From Arthrobacter sp. AFG7.2 (GTDB lineage Bacteria; Actinomycetota; Actinomycetes; Actinomycetales; Micrococcaceae): a stretch of DNA of 64,000 nt. Location: contig NZ_PJMB01000005.1 in NCBI RefSeq assembly GCF_002892835.1, positions 1 to 64,000 of the forward strand. The letters are read 5' to 3'. A program made the position numbers and the translations under genes. Under the pieces are notes generated by a model, which saw nothing but the letters and a program-made list of their open reading frames with translations, had not been told where the DNA came from and did no database searches. The stretch's first letter is position 1; each line of letters begins with the position of its first letter. Shown here one piece after another: positions 26,224-34,615 of the stretch.

Positions 26224-26550
26224 ATGCCGCTCTATCTGTCGAAGTTCAGCTACACGCCGGAGACCTGGGGCCGCCTGATCAACAACCCCGAAGACCGGCG
26301 GAAAGCCGCCCAGGCGTACATAGAATCAGTGGGCGGAAAGCTGCACGGCTTCTGGTACGCCTTCGGCAGCCATGACGGCTACAACCTGTGGGAAGCCCCG
26401 GATAACGTCTCCATGGCAGCGGTGGCACTTGCCATCAGCGGAGGCGGCGCACTCAGCTCGCTCGAAACCACGGTGCTGATGAGTGTCGAGGAAACGATGG
26501 AAGCCCTCCGGAAAGCGGGTGAAATCAACTACCGGCCTCCGGGGACGTGA
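26224..26550 (+). CDS. GYD domain protein
   Basis: A 108-residue single-domain protein of the ferredoxin-like dimeric alpha/beta barrel type. SHDGYNLWEAPD contains the GYD motif, and the N-terminus MPLYLSKFSYTPETW is typical. The family's function is not established; it may bind small ligands or RNA. It is divergent from the alpha/beta hydrolase and 76 bp before the aldehyde dehydrogenase. Confidence 0.85.
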   Translation: MPLYLSKFSYTPETWGRLINNPEDRRKAAQAYIESVGGKLHGFWYAFGSHDGYNLWEAPDNVSMAAVALAISGGGALSSLETTVLMSVEETMEALRKAGEINYRPPGT

Positions 26551-26626
26551 AGTCCCGCTGCGGGTCATGAAGGACGGCTCCCTGGCGCTAGGCTCTGGAG
26601 TTACATTGACGTCGAAGGGGAGCACG

Positions 26627-28198
26627 ATGATCAGCACCACGCAACCGGGGCCGGAGACGGGAACTCACTCTGCCTCACCACTGGCCCCCTCGCACCTCTC
26701 AGGCCTTGTATCAAGCGTGCCCGGGCGGCCAACGCAGGCCTCCTATTCGCCTGTGGACGGCAGCCTCATCGGCGAAGTCCCCGTCTGCACCCCGGGCGAC
26801 GTTGACGCCGCCATCACCAGGGCAAGGGAAGCACAGCAGACCTGGGCGGCCGTCCCTGTCAGGCAGCGCCGCGCCGTCGTCGGGCGGTTCCACACGCTGC
26901 TCGTGCAGCGGGAGGCAGAAGTCCTGGACCTGGTCCAGGCGGAAAGCGGAAAGTCGCGGCTCAACGCCTTCGAGGAACTCGCCGACGCCGCCCTGACCGC
27001 CGCCTACTACCGGCGCATCGCCGAACGCTTCCTGCGGCCTGCCCGCCGCATTGGTGCCGCACCCGGCCTGACGCGGACGGTGGAATACCGGCTCCCCAAG
27101 GGGGTGGTAGGAATCATCAGCCCCTGGAACTATCCGCTGACCCTGGCCGTCTCGGACGCGATCCCCGCCCTGCTGGCCGGCAACGCCGTGGTCCTCAAAC
27201 CAGACTCGCAAACGCCGTTCACGGCGCTGCTGGCCCTGGAACTGCTGCAGGAGGCGGGGCTTCCGGCGGCCCTGTTCCAGATCGTCACCGGTGACGGGCC
27301 AGTGCTGGGCCCGGCCCTGATCGGCGGCTCGGACTTCCTCATGTTCACCGGTTCTTCTGAAACCGGGAAGATCGTTGCACAGCAGTGCGCGGAGCGGCTG
27401 ATCGGGTTCTCCGGCGAGCTTGGCGGGAAGAATGCCACGCTGGTGCTCGCCGACGCGGATCTCGACAAGGCGGCCAGGGGCGCCGCGCAGGGCTGCTTTT
27501 CCAACTCTGGACAGCTGTGCATCAGCATGGAACGGATCTACGTGCACCGCGCCGTCTTCGAGGACTTCCTGGCCGCCTTCACTGAACAGGTGGAGAAGAT
27601 ACGGTTGAGCCCAGGCCCGGGCTGGGACATCGAGATGGGATCGCTCACGGGCCAACGGCAGCTGGACCGGGTCATCCTCCACGTCGAGGACGCCCTTGCC
27701 AAGGGGGCCCGGCTCATCACCGGCGGCCGCGCCCGGCCCGACCTGGGCCCGTACTTCTACGAGCCCACCATCCTCACCGGCGTCACGGAGGAGATGCTGG
27801 TGGCGCGGGAGGAAACGTTCGGGCCCGTCGTTTCGGTCTACGAGGCGGAGGACGACGCCGACGCCGTTGCCCTGGCCAACGACTCCCGCTACGGCCTCAA
27901 CGCCAGCGTCTGGTCCGCCCGGCACGGCGGTTCCGTGGGCCGCCGCCTGCTGGCCGGGACGGTCAACGTCAATGACGGCTACTCCGCTGCCTGGGCCTCC
28001 CACGATGCCCCGATGGGCGGGATGAAGGACTCCGGCATGGGGCGGCGGCACGGGAAAGAAGGCATCCTGAAGTACACGGAGGCCCAGACGGTTGCGGTGC
28101 AGCGGCTGGTTCCCGTTGGCCCTCCGCCCGGGATGACGAACGAGCGGTACACCCGGCTCGTCAAGGGTGCACTCACACTGATGGGGCGGCTGCGCTGA
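26627..28198 (+). CDS. Succinate-semialdehyde dehydrogenase (NAD(P)+)
   Basis: A 523-residue class I aldehyde dehydrogenase. The catalytic Glu is in FSGELGGKN and the catalytic Cys in NSGQLCISMER. PWNYPLTLAVSDAIPALLAG and FTGSSETGK form the cofactor site. The pattern with LCISMERIYV is that of actinobacterial succinate-semialdehyde dehydrogenases. The ATG at 26627 has AGGGGAG. It would turn succinic semialdehyde, the end product of the homoprotocatechuate operon at 45-52 kb, into succinate. The stop overlaps the SDR start (TGATG), so the two are co-translated. Confidence 0.85.
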   Translation: MISTTQPGPETGTHSASPLAPSHLSGLVSSVPGRPTQASYSPVDGSLIGEVPVCTPGDVDAAITRAREAQQTWAAVPVRQRRAVVGRFHTLLVQREAEVLDLVQAESGKSRLNAFEELADAALTAAYYRRIAERFLRPARRIGAAPGLTRTVEYRLPKGVVGIISPWNYPLTLAVSDAIPALLAGNAVVLKPDSQTPFTALLALELLQEAGLPAALFQIVTGDGPVLGPALIGGSDFLMFTGSSETGKIVAQQCAERLIGFSGELGGKNATLVLADADLDKAARGAAQGCFSNSGQLCISMERIYVHRAVFEDFLAAFTEQVEKIRLSPGPGWDIEMGSLTGQRQLDRVILHVEDALAKGARLITGGRARPDLGPYFYEPTILTGVTEEMLVAREETFGPVVSVYEAEDDADAVALANDSRYGLNASVWSARHGGSVGRRLLAGTVNVNDGYSAAWASHDAPMGGMKDSGMGRRHGKEGILKYTEAQTVAVQRLVPVGPPPGMTNERYTRLVKGALTLMGRLR

Positions 28199-29049
28199 TG
28201 ACCGGTGGAACCAGGCTGGCGGGCAGCACGGTATTGATCACCGGTGGCGGCAGCGGGCTCGGCCGGCGGATGGCACTGGAGGCCGCGCGGCGGGGTGCGC
28301 GGGTGCTTATTTGGGACCTCCCGGCCGCCAGCGGCGTGCAGGTCCGCGATGAGATCCGCAGCGCGGGCGGTGCCGCGGAAGCAGAGACCGTCAACGTGGC
28401 GGACAGGGACGCCGTCAAAGCCGCAGCCGCTGCGGCCGGTGCGGTGGACGTCCTGATCAACAACGCCGGCGTGGTGACCGGCAAACTGCTCCTGGATGCC
28501 GGCGACGAGGACATCCAGCGGACCTTCGACGTCAATGTGCTGGCCCTCTACTGGGTGACGCGCGCGGTCCTGCCCGGAATGATCGGCCGGGGCCGCGGGA
28601 CGGTGGTGACGGTTGCCAGCGCGGCCGGACTGGTGGGGGTCGCCAGGCAGACCGACTACTCCGCGAGCAAGTTCGCCGCTTTCGGCTTTAACGAGTCGCT
28701 GCGCGCCGAACTGCGAGCGGGCACAACCGGCGTGAATACGCTGGTGGTCTGCCCCTACTACATCGATACCGGCATGTTCGACGGCGTCCGGACCCGCTTC
28801 CCCCGGCTGCTTCCCATCCTGAACGAGGAGGCCGTGGCAGCGAAAGTCCTGGACGGCATTGAAAGCGGGCGCCGGAAACTGGTCCTCCCGCCGCTGGTGA
28901 ACCTGGTTCCGGCAGCCCGGCTGCTTCCGGTGGGAGCGTTCGACCGCCTCATGGACGTCCTGGGCATCAACCGGACCATGGACCGGTTCACCGGGCGCCC
29001 CGCCGAAGCTGCGGAAACGCCCGGCGGAAAGCACGACGGCGGGAGCTGA
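28198..29049 (+). CDS. Short-chain dehydrogenase/reductase
   Basis: A 283-residue classical SDR with nucleotide motif TGGGSGLGR near the N-terminus, NNAGVV, a Ser in VASAAGL and the catalytic YSASK. The C-terminal extension (LVNLVPAARLLPVGAF) suggests membrane association, as in SDRs acting on lipids or retinoid-like alcohols. It is translationally coupled to the dehydrogenase upstream. The substrate is not identifiable. Confidence 0.87.
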   Translation: MTGGTRLAGSTVLITGGGSGLGRRMALEAARRGARVLIWDLPAASGVQVRDEIRSAGGAAEAETVNVADRDAVKAAAAAAGAVDVLINNAGVVTGKLLLDAGDEDIQRTFDVNVLALYWVTRAVLPGMIGRGRGTVVTVASAAGLVGVARQTDYSASKFAAFGFNESLRAELRAGTTGVNTLVVCPYYIDTGMFDGVRTRFPRLLPILNEEAVAAKVLDGIESGRRKLVLPPLVNLVPAARLLPVGAFDRLMDVLGINRTMDRFTGRPAEAAETPGGKHDGGS

Positions 29050-29060
29050 GGCTCCTTCTT
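29042..29060 (+). terminator. Weak terminator-like hairpin between convergent genes
   Basis: GGAGC-TGAG-GCTCC followed by TTCTT overlaps the SDR stop codon, in the 10-bp gap before the convergent ribokinase end. The stem is short, so confidence is modest. Confidence 0.35.
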
Positions 29061-30040
29061 CAGGCCTGAAGCAGACGGGCCACGTCGGCCGGCTCCGGGT
29101 ATGCTGCCTGGGCCCCCTTCCGGGTGGTGGCCAGGGCCGCGACAACAGATGCGAAAGCTGCGGCGTCGGCGAGCGCGTCGCCTGCGGCGAGCCGGACGGC
29201 AACAGCACCGGTAAAGGCGTCGCCGGCCCCCGTGGTGTCCACGGCCTTCACCTTCGTGGGCGCAATCCGGGTCACCTGCGCGCCCTCGGCAGCCAGCGAG
29301 TCCAGCACCACAGAACCCTGCGAACCGAGCGTCACGAGGACCTGCCGGATCCCCCGCTCCGCGAAACGCAACCGGACCTTGTCCCATTCGTGAGCGGCGG
29401 CATCCGGGCCGGGGACTGCGGCACCTTCTCCAAGGAACAGCGCGGCCTCGTGCGCGTTGACCAGCAGGACATCGGTGCGGGCGGTCAACTCCTCCGGAAC
29501 GTCCCCGTATGGCGAGAGGTTCAGCAGGACTGTTGCGCCGGCGTCGTCCCCCGCCCGTGCGGCTGCCAGCACTGTCTCCATGCCGACTTCGAGGCACAAG
29601 CAGACGACGGCGGCCTGCTCCAGGACGTCCGAGGCCGCCGCCACGTCCGCGGGCGAAAGGGTGCCGTTGGCACCGGCGGAGATGATGATGTTGTTCTCGC
29701 CGCCGGCATCCACCGCAATGACCGCGACGCCCGTCGGCTCCTGCGACTCCCGGACGTGCCCGACGTCCACCCCCGCGCCGGCGGCAGAGGAGAGCAGCAT
29801 GGCACCGTTGGCGTCCTCCCCCACGGCACCGACGAGGCTGACGTTCCCGCCCAGCCGGCTGGCGGCGACGGCCTGGTTGGCGCTCTTGCCGCCAGGATTA
29901 ACGGCGAAACCGTTGCCGTGCACCGTTTCACCGGGGAGCGGGAGGCGTTCGCAGTAGATGGTGAGGTCGGCATTCAGGGAGCCGACGACGACGATGCGGC
30001 CGGCCTTTTCGGCAGCGGAGTGTCCGGCAGCGGCGTTCAT
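29060..30040 (-). CDS. rbsK: Ribokinase
   Basis: A 326-residue PfkB-family kinase with the ribokinase start VVVGSLNADLTIYCERLPLPGE (ribokinases show GSxNxDL), NPGGKSANQAVAASRLGG and the C-terminal DTTGAGDAFTGA with the catalytic Asp. It phosphorylates ribose to ribose 5-phosphate. It is coupled by ATGA to an MFS gene and lies downstream of a nucleoside hydrolase, so the operon forms a nucleoside uptake, cleavage and ribose-salvage unit. Confidence 0.88.
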   Translation of the reverse strand: MNAAAGHSAAEKAGRIVVVGSLNADLTIYCERLPLPGETVHGNGFAVNPGGKSANQAVAASRLGGNVSLVGAVGEDANGAMLLSSAAGAGVDVGHVRESQEPTGVAVIAVDAGGENNIIISAGANGTLSPADVAAASDVLEQAAVVCLCLEVGMETVLAAARAGDDAGATVLLNLSPYGDVPEELTARTDVLLVNAHEAALFLGEGAAVPGPDAAAHEWDKVRLRFAERGIRQVLVTLGSQGSVVLDSLAAEGAQVTRIAPTKVKAVDTTGAGDAFTGAVAVRLAAGDALADAAAFASVVAALATTRKGAQAAYPEPADVARLLQA

Positions 30041-31464
30041 TCGGCCACCTCGGCCTCAACCGGCTTGGGGATCAGCAGTGAGGCAGCGAAGGCCGCCACG
30101 GTGAGGGCCAGGCCCACGACGATCACGGTGAGGTAGGACGCCCTGGCGTCACCCAGCGCGGAGGTGGCCACCAGGACGGCGGGGAGCACCAGGAAGCTGA
30201 GCCCGGCGCCAAGGTTGAAGGCGCCGGCGTTCATGCCGGGCAGGAAGCCCGGATTGCCTGCCGGTGAGAGGACAACGCCGAGTCCGTTGAGCATGATGTT
30301 GACCGTACCGGCGTACATGATGCCCAGCAAGACCGTGCCCGCGATCATCAGGGGCAGGCTGCTGAGGCCGAAGAACGCGATGATGGCCAGCGCCGCGATG
30401 CTGCCCAGCAGGCCGATGCGCAACACCCTGGTGTAGCCCAGCACGGGGGCGAGCTTGCCGCTGAGCGGGCCCACGATCCACCCGAGCAGGGCGTACGGCG
30501 TGAGGATGATCAGCGACATTTCGGTGGGCCCGATGCCGAAACCGGGATCGGCAGCCTGGACGTAGGCGGGGACGATGCCGTTGATGACGGCGAAGATGCC
30601 GGTCATGGTCAGCGTGGTGGTGAGCAGCGGCGCCCAGGTGGACCGCTGGCGCAGGTGGACGGTTTCCACCATCGGCTGGCCGGCCCGCTTTTCCGTCCGC
30701 CAGAAGGCATAGAACGCGACGGCGGACACCAGGACCAGCGCCAGGCTCAACATCAGCGTGCCGGACGAGAAGGAGCCCACCAGCTTGGCCCCTTCATTCA
30801 GGGCAGTCAGCAGTGCACCTACGGCAACGACGATGAAGAACACGCCCAGCCAGTCCATCCGGGTGCCGGCCGCCGGCTTGCTTTCGCCGGCCAGGAAGGC
30901 GATCAGGGCGGTGGCAACCAGTGCCAGCACCACCATGAGCCAGAAGATGCTGCGGAAGCCGAAGTGCTCGGCGAAGTAGCCGCCCACGAAAGAGTCGACG
31001 CCGGCCACGCCGCCGTTAACAGCGGTGATGAGGCCCATGAGCGTGCCGTATTTACGCGGGTTGGTGACGGCGGAACGCAGCATGATCAGGCAAAGCGGCA
31101 CCGTGGGCCCGCTGACGCCCTGGATGATGCGGCCCACGAAGAGCCAGGTAACGTCCGGGGCGAGGGCTGCGATGACGGATCCGACGGCCATGAGCAGCAT
31201 CATGCCCACCAGGATCTTCTTGCGGCCCACAATGTCGCTGAGGCGCGGCAGGAACAGGGAGAACAGGGCGGCCGCGGTGAAGAACCAGGTTTGGGAGAGG
31301 CCGATCACGGCCTGGTCGGTGTTGAGTTCCTCGCCCATGGTGACCAGCGCGGGGCTGAGCATGGAGGCGTTGAGCTGGAAGGCCACGCAGGCTGCCAGCA
31401 GGGCCACCATCAGGGCGGTGACGTTTCCCTTGGTTGTCTTGGTTTCGCTCATGGTGGCAGTCAT
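30037..31464 (-). CDS. MFS transporter, probable nucleoside importer
   Basis: A 475-residue, about 14-helix major facilitator. LSDIVGRKKILVG is the loop 2-3 motif, with a helix-5 region near NGGVAGVDSFVGGYF. The ATG at 31464 follows the nucleoside hydrolase stop directly and uses the GGAGGGG inside that gene's last codons. It shares a DHA2-like layout, but its place between a nucleoside hydrolase and ribokinase suggests nucleoside uptake (inference). Confidence 0.83.
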   Translation of the reverse strand: MTATMSETKTTKGNVTALMVALLAACVAFQLNASMLSPALVTMGEELNTDQAVIGLSQTWFFTAAALFSLFLPRLSDIVGRKKILVGMMLLMAVGSVIAALAPDVTWLFVGRIIQGVSGPTVPLCLIMLRSAVTNPRKYGTLMGLITAVNGGVAGVDSFVGGYFAEHFGFRSIFWLMVVLALVATALIAFLAGESKPAAGTRMDWLGVFFIVVAVGALLTALNEGAKLVGSFSSGTLMLSLALVLVSAVAFYAFWRTEKRAGQPMVETVHLRQRSTWAPLLTTTLTMTGIFAVINGIVPAYVQAADPGFGIGPTEMSLIILTPYALLGWIVGPLSGKLAPVLGYTRVLRIGLLGSIAALAIIAFFGLSSLPLMIAGTVLLGIMYAGTVNIMLNGLGVVLSPAGNPGFLPGMNAGAFNLGAGLSFLVLPAVLVATSALGDARASYLTVIVVGLALTVAAFAASLLIPKPVEAEVAE

Positions 31465-32556
31465 TTACTTGACCCCTCCCATGGCGAGGTCCGGACGTTC
31501 CTGGCGTTCGACGCCGGCCGCGTTCCCGACGGCGCGCGCCGCGCCTCGCCTGCCTCCGCCGTCGTCCGGCTCGCCGATGGCGACCAGCGCGTCGGTGACG
31601 AGGTTCCAGAACCTTTCGTGGTCCAGGTCGACGGCGACGCTGGTGTGGCAGTCCGCCGGAGCCGGAGCCCGGAAGTCGGCTACCGTCATGCCGAGCGTCA
31701 AGGTGCCCTGCAGTTCGATGTTCACCGGCACCTTGCGGGTGCTGACGATGGTGGGATCGATGACATAGGCAACGGCGCACGGATCGTGGACCGGCGGAGC
31801 GTCGAAGCCCTGGGCGTCCTTGTAGGTGTGGGCGAAGAAGTCCATCAGTTCCGTGACGAACTGCGCGGGTTTGGTGCCGATTGCTGCGATCTTTTCCACC
31901 ACGTCGGGGGTGGCGAGCGCCTGGTGCGTGAGGTCAAGGCCCACCATGACCACGGGCCACTTTTCGTTGAAGACGATGTGGGCGGCCTCGGGGTCAATGA
32001 TGATGTTGAATTCGGCCACGGCGCTCCAGTTGCCCACGTGGTAGCCGCCGCCCATGAGGACGACTTCCTTCACGCGGTCCACGATCCGGGGTTCCTTGCG
32101 GGCGGCCAGGGCGATGTTGGTCAGGCCCGCGGTGGGCACCAGGGTGACGCTGCCCGGCTCGTGGGCCATCACGGTGTCGATGATGAGGTCCACCGCGTGC
32201 CGCGGGTCCAGTTCGAGGTTCGACGGCGGCAGTTCAGGGCCGTCCATGCCGGACTCGCCATGGATGTCGGGTGCAGTTTCAATGCTTCGGACCAGGGGGC
32301 GTGCGCAGCCGGCGGCAAAAGGAACGCCGGTGATGCCTGCGATGGTGCCGACGGCCAAGGCGTTGCGCGTGACCTTTTCGAGGGTCTGGTTTCCCACCAC
32401 AGTAGTGACGGCCAGCAGTTCGATGTCCGGGTTGCCGTGTGCGAGCAGCAACGCAACGGCGTCGTCATGCCCGGGGTCGCAGTCAAGAATGATCTTCTTG
32501 CGGTCACGGGGTGTCCCTGTCTGGGACTGGGCAGTGGGTTCCACGGTGATCTCCAC
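31465..32556 (-). CDS. Inosine/uridine-preferring nucleoside hydrolase
   Basis: A 363-residue IunH-family enzyme. ILDCDPGHDDAVAL gives the calcium-binding Asp cluster, PTAGLTNIALA and VLMGGGYHVGNWSAVAEFNI line the ribose pocket, and HDPCAV carries the late His-Asp. It splits ribonucleosides into base and ribose. There is an extra Gly/Arg-rich C-terminal tail. The GTG at 32556 lacks a clear ribosome site, so a later start is possible. It is first in the operon and is preceded by two LacI-type operators. Confidence 0.87.
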   Translation of the reverse strand: MEITVEPTAQSQTGTPRDRKKIILDCDPGHDDAVALLLAHGNPDIELLAVTTVVGNQTLEKVTRNALAVGTIAGITGVPFAAGCARPLVRSIETAPDIHGESGMDGPELPPSNLELDPRHAVDLIIDTVMAHEPGSVTLVPTAGLTNIALAARKEPRIVDRVKEVVLMGGGYHVGNWSAVAEFNIIIDPEAAHIVFNEKWPVVMVGLDLTHQALATPDVVEKIAAIGTKPAQFVTELMDFFAHTYKDAQGFDAPPVHDPCAVAYVIDPTIVSTRKVPVNIELQGTLTLGMTVADFRAPAPADCHTSVAVDLDHERFWNLVTDALVAIGEPDDGGGRRGAARAVGNAAGVERQERPDLAMGGVK

Positions 32557-32619
32557 GTCATTGGGGCCCGCGCCAGGTGTACTGAAAGCCGGCGCGGGGA
32601 GCGAAAGCGTTCAGGAGAG

Positions 32620-32681
32620 ATCATGGCACCGTGAGCAGCATTACGTCAAACGCTTAACGTTGCTGCAGGTCAAGCGCTTGA
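32620..32681 (-). promoter_or_regulatory. Promoter and tandem LacI-type operators of the nucleoside operon
   Basis: On the minus strand TTGACG (32644-32649) and CATGAT (32620-32625) are 18 bp apart. TCAAACGCTTAA (32646-32657) overlaps the -35, and a perfect palindrome TCAAGCGCTTGA (32670-32681) lies 24 bp further up, about two helical turns away. A central CG palindrome is typical of LacI-family sites. The regulator is not known; one candidate is the LacI gene at 37804. Confidence 0.6.
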
Positions 32682-32685
32682 TGCG

Positions 32686-33426
32686 TTACGGGGCCTCACC
32701 CGACAGCACTACCCGAGGAATCGAGGTCCAGCTCGCCGCATGGAGCTTCTCGATTCCATCCAGCAGCAGGTCAAGCGCAAACTCGAACTCGAACTGGTCA
32801 TCACAGCCCCGCCCCACCACGGAACCCTGGTCGTGTGCCGATGCCGTGGCGATTCTCAGGATGTTCGGATAACGCGTGGACATTTCCGCCAACAATGCCA
32901 GTTGGGCATCGCCATCCAGCCCGTCCCCGCTTCCGCCATCCTGGCCTTCAGGCTCTTCGAACAACTCCTGGGTGAATCCCCACATGCGGCTGCCAATGGC
33001 GTGCATGACGTGGTGCGTGAGGTCTTCAGAGAAGCCGTGACTCAGGAAAATGCCGATGAAGGAATCCATATAGGCCAGGACGCCCGGGGTCTTATTGGTG
33101 CGTGTTTCAAGAACGCGCCGGGCCCAGGGATGGCGCTGGAGCGTGGCCCTCGCCGCCAGGATCCGCTGCCGGACGGCAGCCTTCCACCCCCCTCCGCTGT
33201 CCGCCGGCCCGGTTTCGGCGATGATGAGGTCCACCATGCCGTCAAGCAGTTCATCCTTGTTGGCCACGTGCTTGTAGAGCGCCATGGGGACCACGCCGAG
33301 GTGCTGGGCAAGCCGGCGCATGCTCAGCAGCTCAATGCCTGCTTCGTCAGCGAGCCCCACGGCCGCCCGCAGCACCTTGTCCCGATTAAGGCGTCCGCGC
33401 GGCGGCGCGCCAGCCTGGTTGCTCAT
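32686..33426 (-). CDS. TetR family regulator
   Basis: A 246-residue TetR protein. The helix-turn-helix covers about residues 14-58 (LNRDKVLRAAVGLADEAGIELLSMRRLAQHLGVVPMALYKHV), and the C-terminal ligand domain resembles TetR_C_1 proteins. The ATG at 33426 has GGAGGGG. It is divergent from the DUF2306 gene, and two perfect GTGTAC-N3-GTACAC palindromes lie between them, so it very probably binds there. The same sites recur before the DUF4386 gene at 52.6 kb. Confidence 0.9.
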   Translation of the reverse strand: MSNQAGAPPRGRLNRDKVLRAAVGLADEAGIELLSMRRLAQHLGVVPMALYKHVANKDELLDGMVDLIIAETGPADSGGGWKAAVRQRILAARATLQRHPWARRVLETRTNKTPGVLAYMDSFIGIFLSHGFSEDLTHHVMHAIGSRMWGFTQELFEEPEGQDGGSGDGLDGDAQLALLAEMSTRYPNILRIATASAHDQGSVVGRGCDDQFEFEFALDLLLDGIEKLHAASWTSIPRVVLSGEAP

Positions 33427-33461
33427 TTAGCCCCTCCCATAGTCCAAATACGCCAGCCCCC

Positions 33462-33518
33462 TTGACTAGTGTACGCCGTACACCTAGTGTGGGCAGCAGC
33501 AAGGTGTACGTCGTACAC
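33462..33518 (+). promoter_or_regulatory. DUF2306 promoter with two GTGTAC-N3-GTACAC operators
   Basis: TTGACT (33462-33467), a 17-bp spacer and TAGTGT (33485-33490) form the rightward promoter. Operator 1 (33469-33483, N3=GCC) fills the spacer. Operator 2 (33504-33518, N3=GTC) lies just after the expected start point, 35 bp centre to centre. Both are perfect 6-3-6 palindromes. Confidence 0.75.
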
Positions 33519-33586
33519 GTTTTGCTGGGCGAACTGTGCACCACGGCGCAAGAAGCCCAGAGGCCGGGCCGTTGAAAGGACTTCCG

Positions 33587-34282
33587 ATGGAGGCAACGCG
33601 AGAACGTCCACTCATCACGGCAGCCGGCGCAGGCGGCCGTAAGCCCGCGTGGCTGGCACCGGCAGGACTGATCCTGCTTGCCCTCATACCTGTACTTGCC
33701 GGCGCCGCCCGCCTGACGGAGCTGGCGGGAGGAGCTGGGATCACCGAGCGCAACGCCCGGTTCTTTGAATCGCCTGTCCCCGTGGTGATCCATATTGTCA
33801 GCGTCACGGTGTACACCCTGCTGGGGGCCTTCCAGTTCACACCCTCCCTCCGCCGCGCTAAGCGGAGCTGGCACAGCAGAGCCGGACGGATCCTTGTACC
33901 CGCAGGCCTGCTCGCCGCACTTTCCGGGCTGTGGATGGCGGTTTTTTATGCCCTGCCGCCGAGCGACGGGCAGGCCCTCCTGCTCCTCCGCCTGGTGTTC
34001 GGATCTGCCATGGCCGCAAGTCTCGTGCTGGGGGTCAGGTCAGTCATGCGCCGCGACTTTGCCAGCCATGGCGCCTGGATGACCCGCGCCTACGCCATTG
34101 GCCTGGGCGCCGGAACCCAAGCCCTGATCCTCATCGTCCCGGAGCTCCTGGCGAGCCCGCCGGACGTGACAACAAGAGCCGTGCTGATGGGCGCCGCCTG
34201 GGTGATTAACCTCGGTGTCGCCGAGTACCTGCTGCGGAAGCGGTCAGGCCGCAGGACCAGCGCCTCCCCCGGACTCCGATAG
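33587..34282 (+). CDS. DUF2306 integral membrane protein
   Basis: A 231-residue protein with about six or seven helices. It shows the DUF2306 pattern of conserved histidines and arginines: VVIHIVSVTVYTLLGAFQF, WHSRAGRI and SHGAWMTRAYAI. The ATG at 33587 has AAAGGA. Function unknown; the histidines near helix ends suggest haem or metal binding, as in other cytochrome-like membrane families (inference). It is controlled by the divergent TetR through two operators. Confidence 0.82.
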   Translation: MEATRERPLITAAGAGGRKPAWLAPAGLILLALIPVLAGAARLTELAGGAGITERNARFFESPVPVVIHIVSVTVYTLLGAFQFTPSLRRAKRSWHSRAGRILVPAGLLAALSGLWMAVFYALPPSDGQALLLLRLVFGSAMAASLVLGVRSVMRRDFASHGAWMTRAYAIGLGAGTQALILIVPELLASPPDVTTRAVLMGAAWVINLGVAEYLLRKRSGRRTSASPGLR

Positions 34283-34513
34283 CTCCCCCGGCTCCGATGT
34301 GCCGCCGTCCGGACCGGCTTTCCCCGCGTGGCCGGGGTCCGCAGTATGTCCGCGCAAGTTCTTGTGGCGCGCTTCCTCCAGATGATGCTCCAGCTTTTCC
34401 TCCGCCTCCCGTCGGCGCTGCCCTACGGTCCGCATCTGGCCTGTAGTCGGGGCAACGTGCGCATGCTGGTGCGGGCCGACATCCCGCGGGTTCCCCTGAT
34501 TGCTCTCGCCCAT
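34244..34513 (-). CDS. Small hydrophilic hypothetical protein
   Basis: An 89-residue reading frame starting MGESNQGNPRDVG, rich in His, Glu and Gly with a charged helical stretch (QRRREAEEKLEHHLEEARHK). It overlaps the DUF2306 3' end by 39 bp on the other strand. It occupies an otherwise empty gap, and the mid-region composition looks protein-like, but the ribosome site is poor. It could be spurious. Confidence 0.4.
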   Translation of the reverse strand: MGESNQGNPRDVGPHQHAHVAPTTGQMRTVGQRRREAEEKLEHHLEEARHKNLRGHTADPGHAGKAGPDGGTSEPGELSESGGGAGPAA

Positions 34514-34587
34514 AAAGGCATGGTCCCACCAGGGGTGCCGGCGGGGAAGAGCCGCACTGCCGCTGAGCTATTGGACCACTAGAAGAA

Positions 34588-34614
34588 TGCACTCCCAGTG
34601 CACTATGATGCACT
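34588..34614 (+). promoter_or_regulatory. XRE operator and leaderless promoter
   Basis: TGCACT-CCC-AGTGCA (34588-34602) is a perfect 6-3-6 palindrome, and a third TGCACT half-site lies at 34609-34614. TATGAT (34604-34609, 5/6 of the -10 consensus) places the start point at about the A of the ATG at 34616, so the mRNA is probably leaderless and the gene autoregulated. Confidence 0.55.
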
Positions 34615-34615
34615 T

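Noticed and set aside
29058..29071. 14-bp palindrome CTTCAGGCCTGAAG as an operator
   Set aside because: It is within the ribokinase C-terminal codons between convergent genes, where no promoter is expected.
30655..32634. Long plus-strand frame opposite the MFS and nucleoside hydrolase genes
   Set aside because: It is antisense to two clear genes and has the Gly/Asp/His/Val-rich composition of a high-GC shadow frame.
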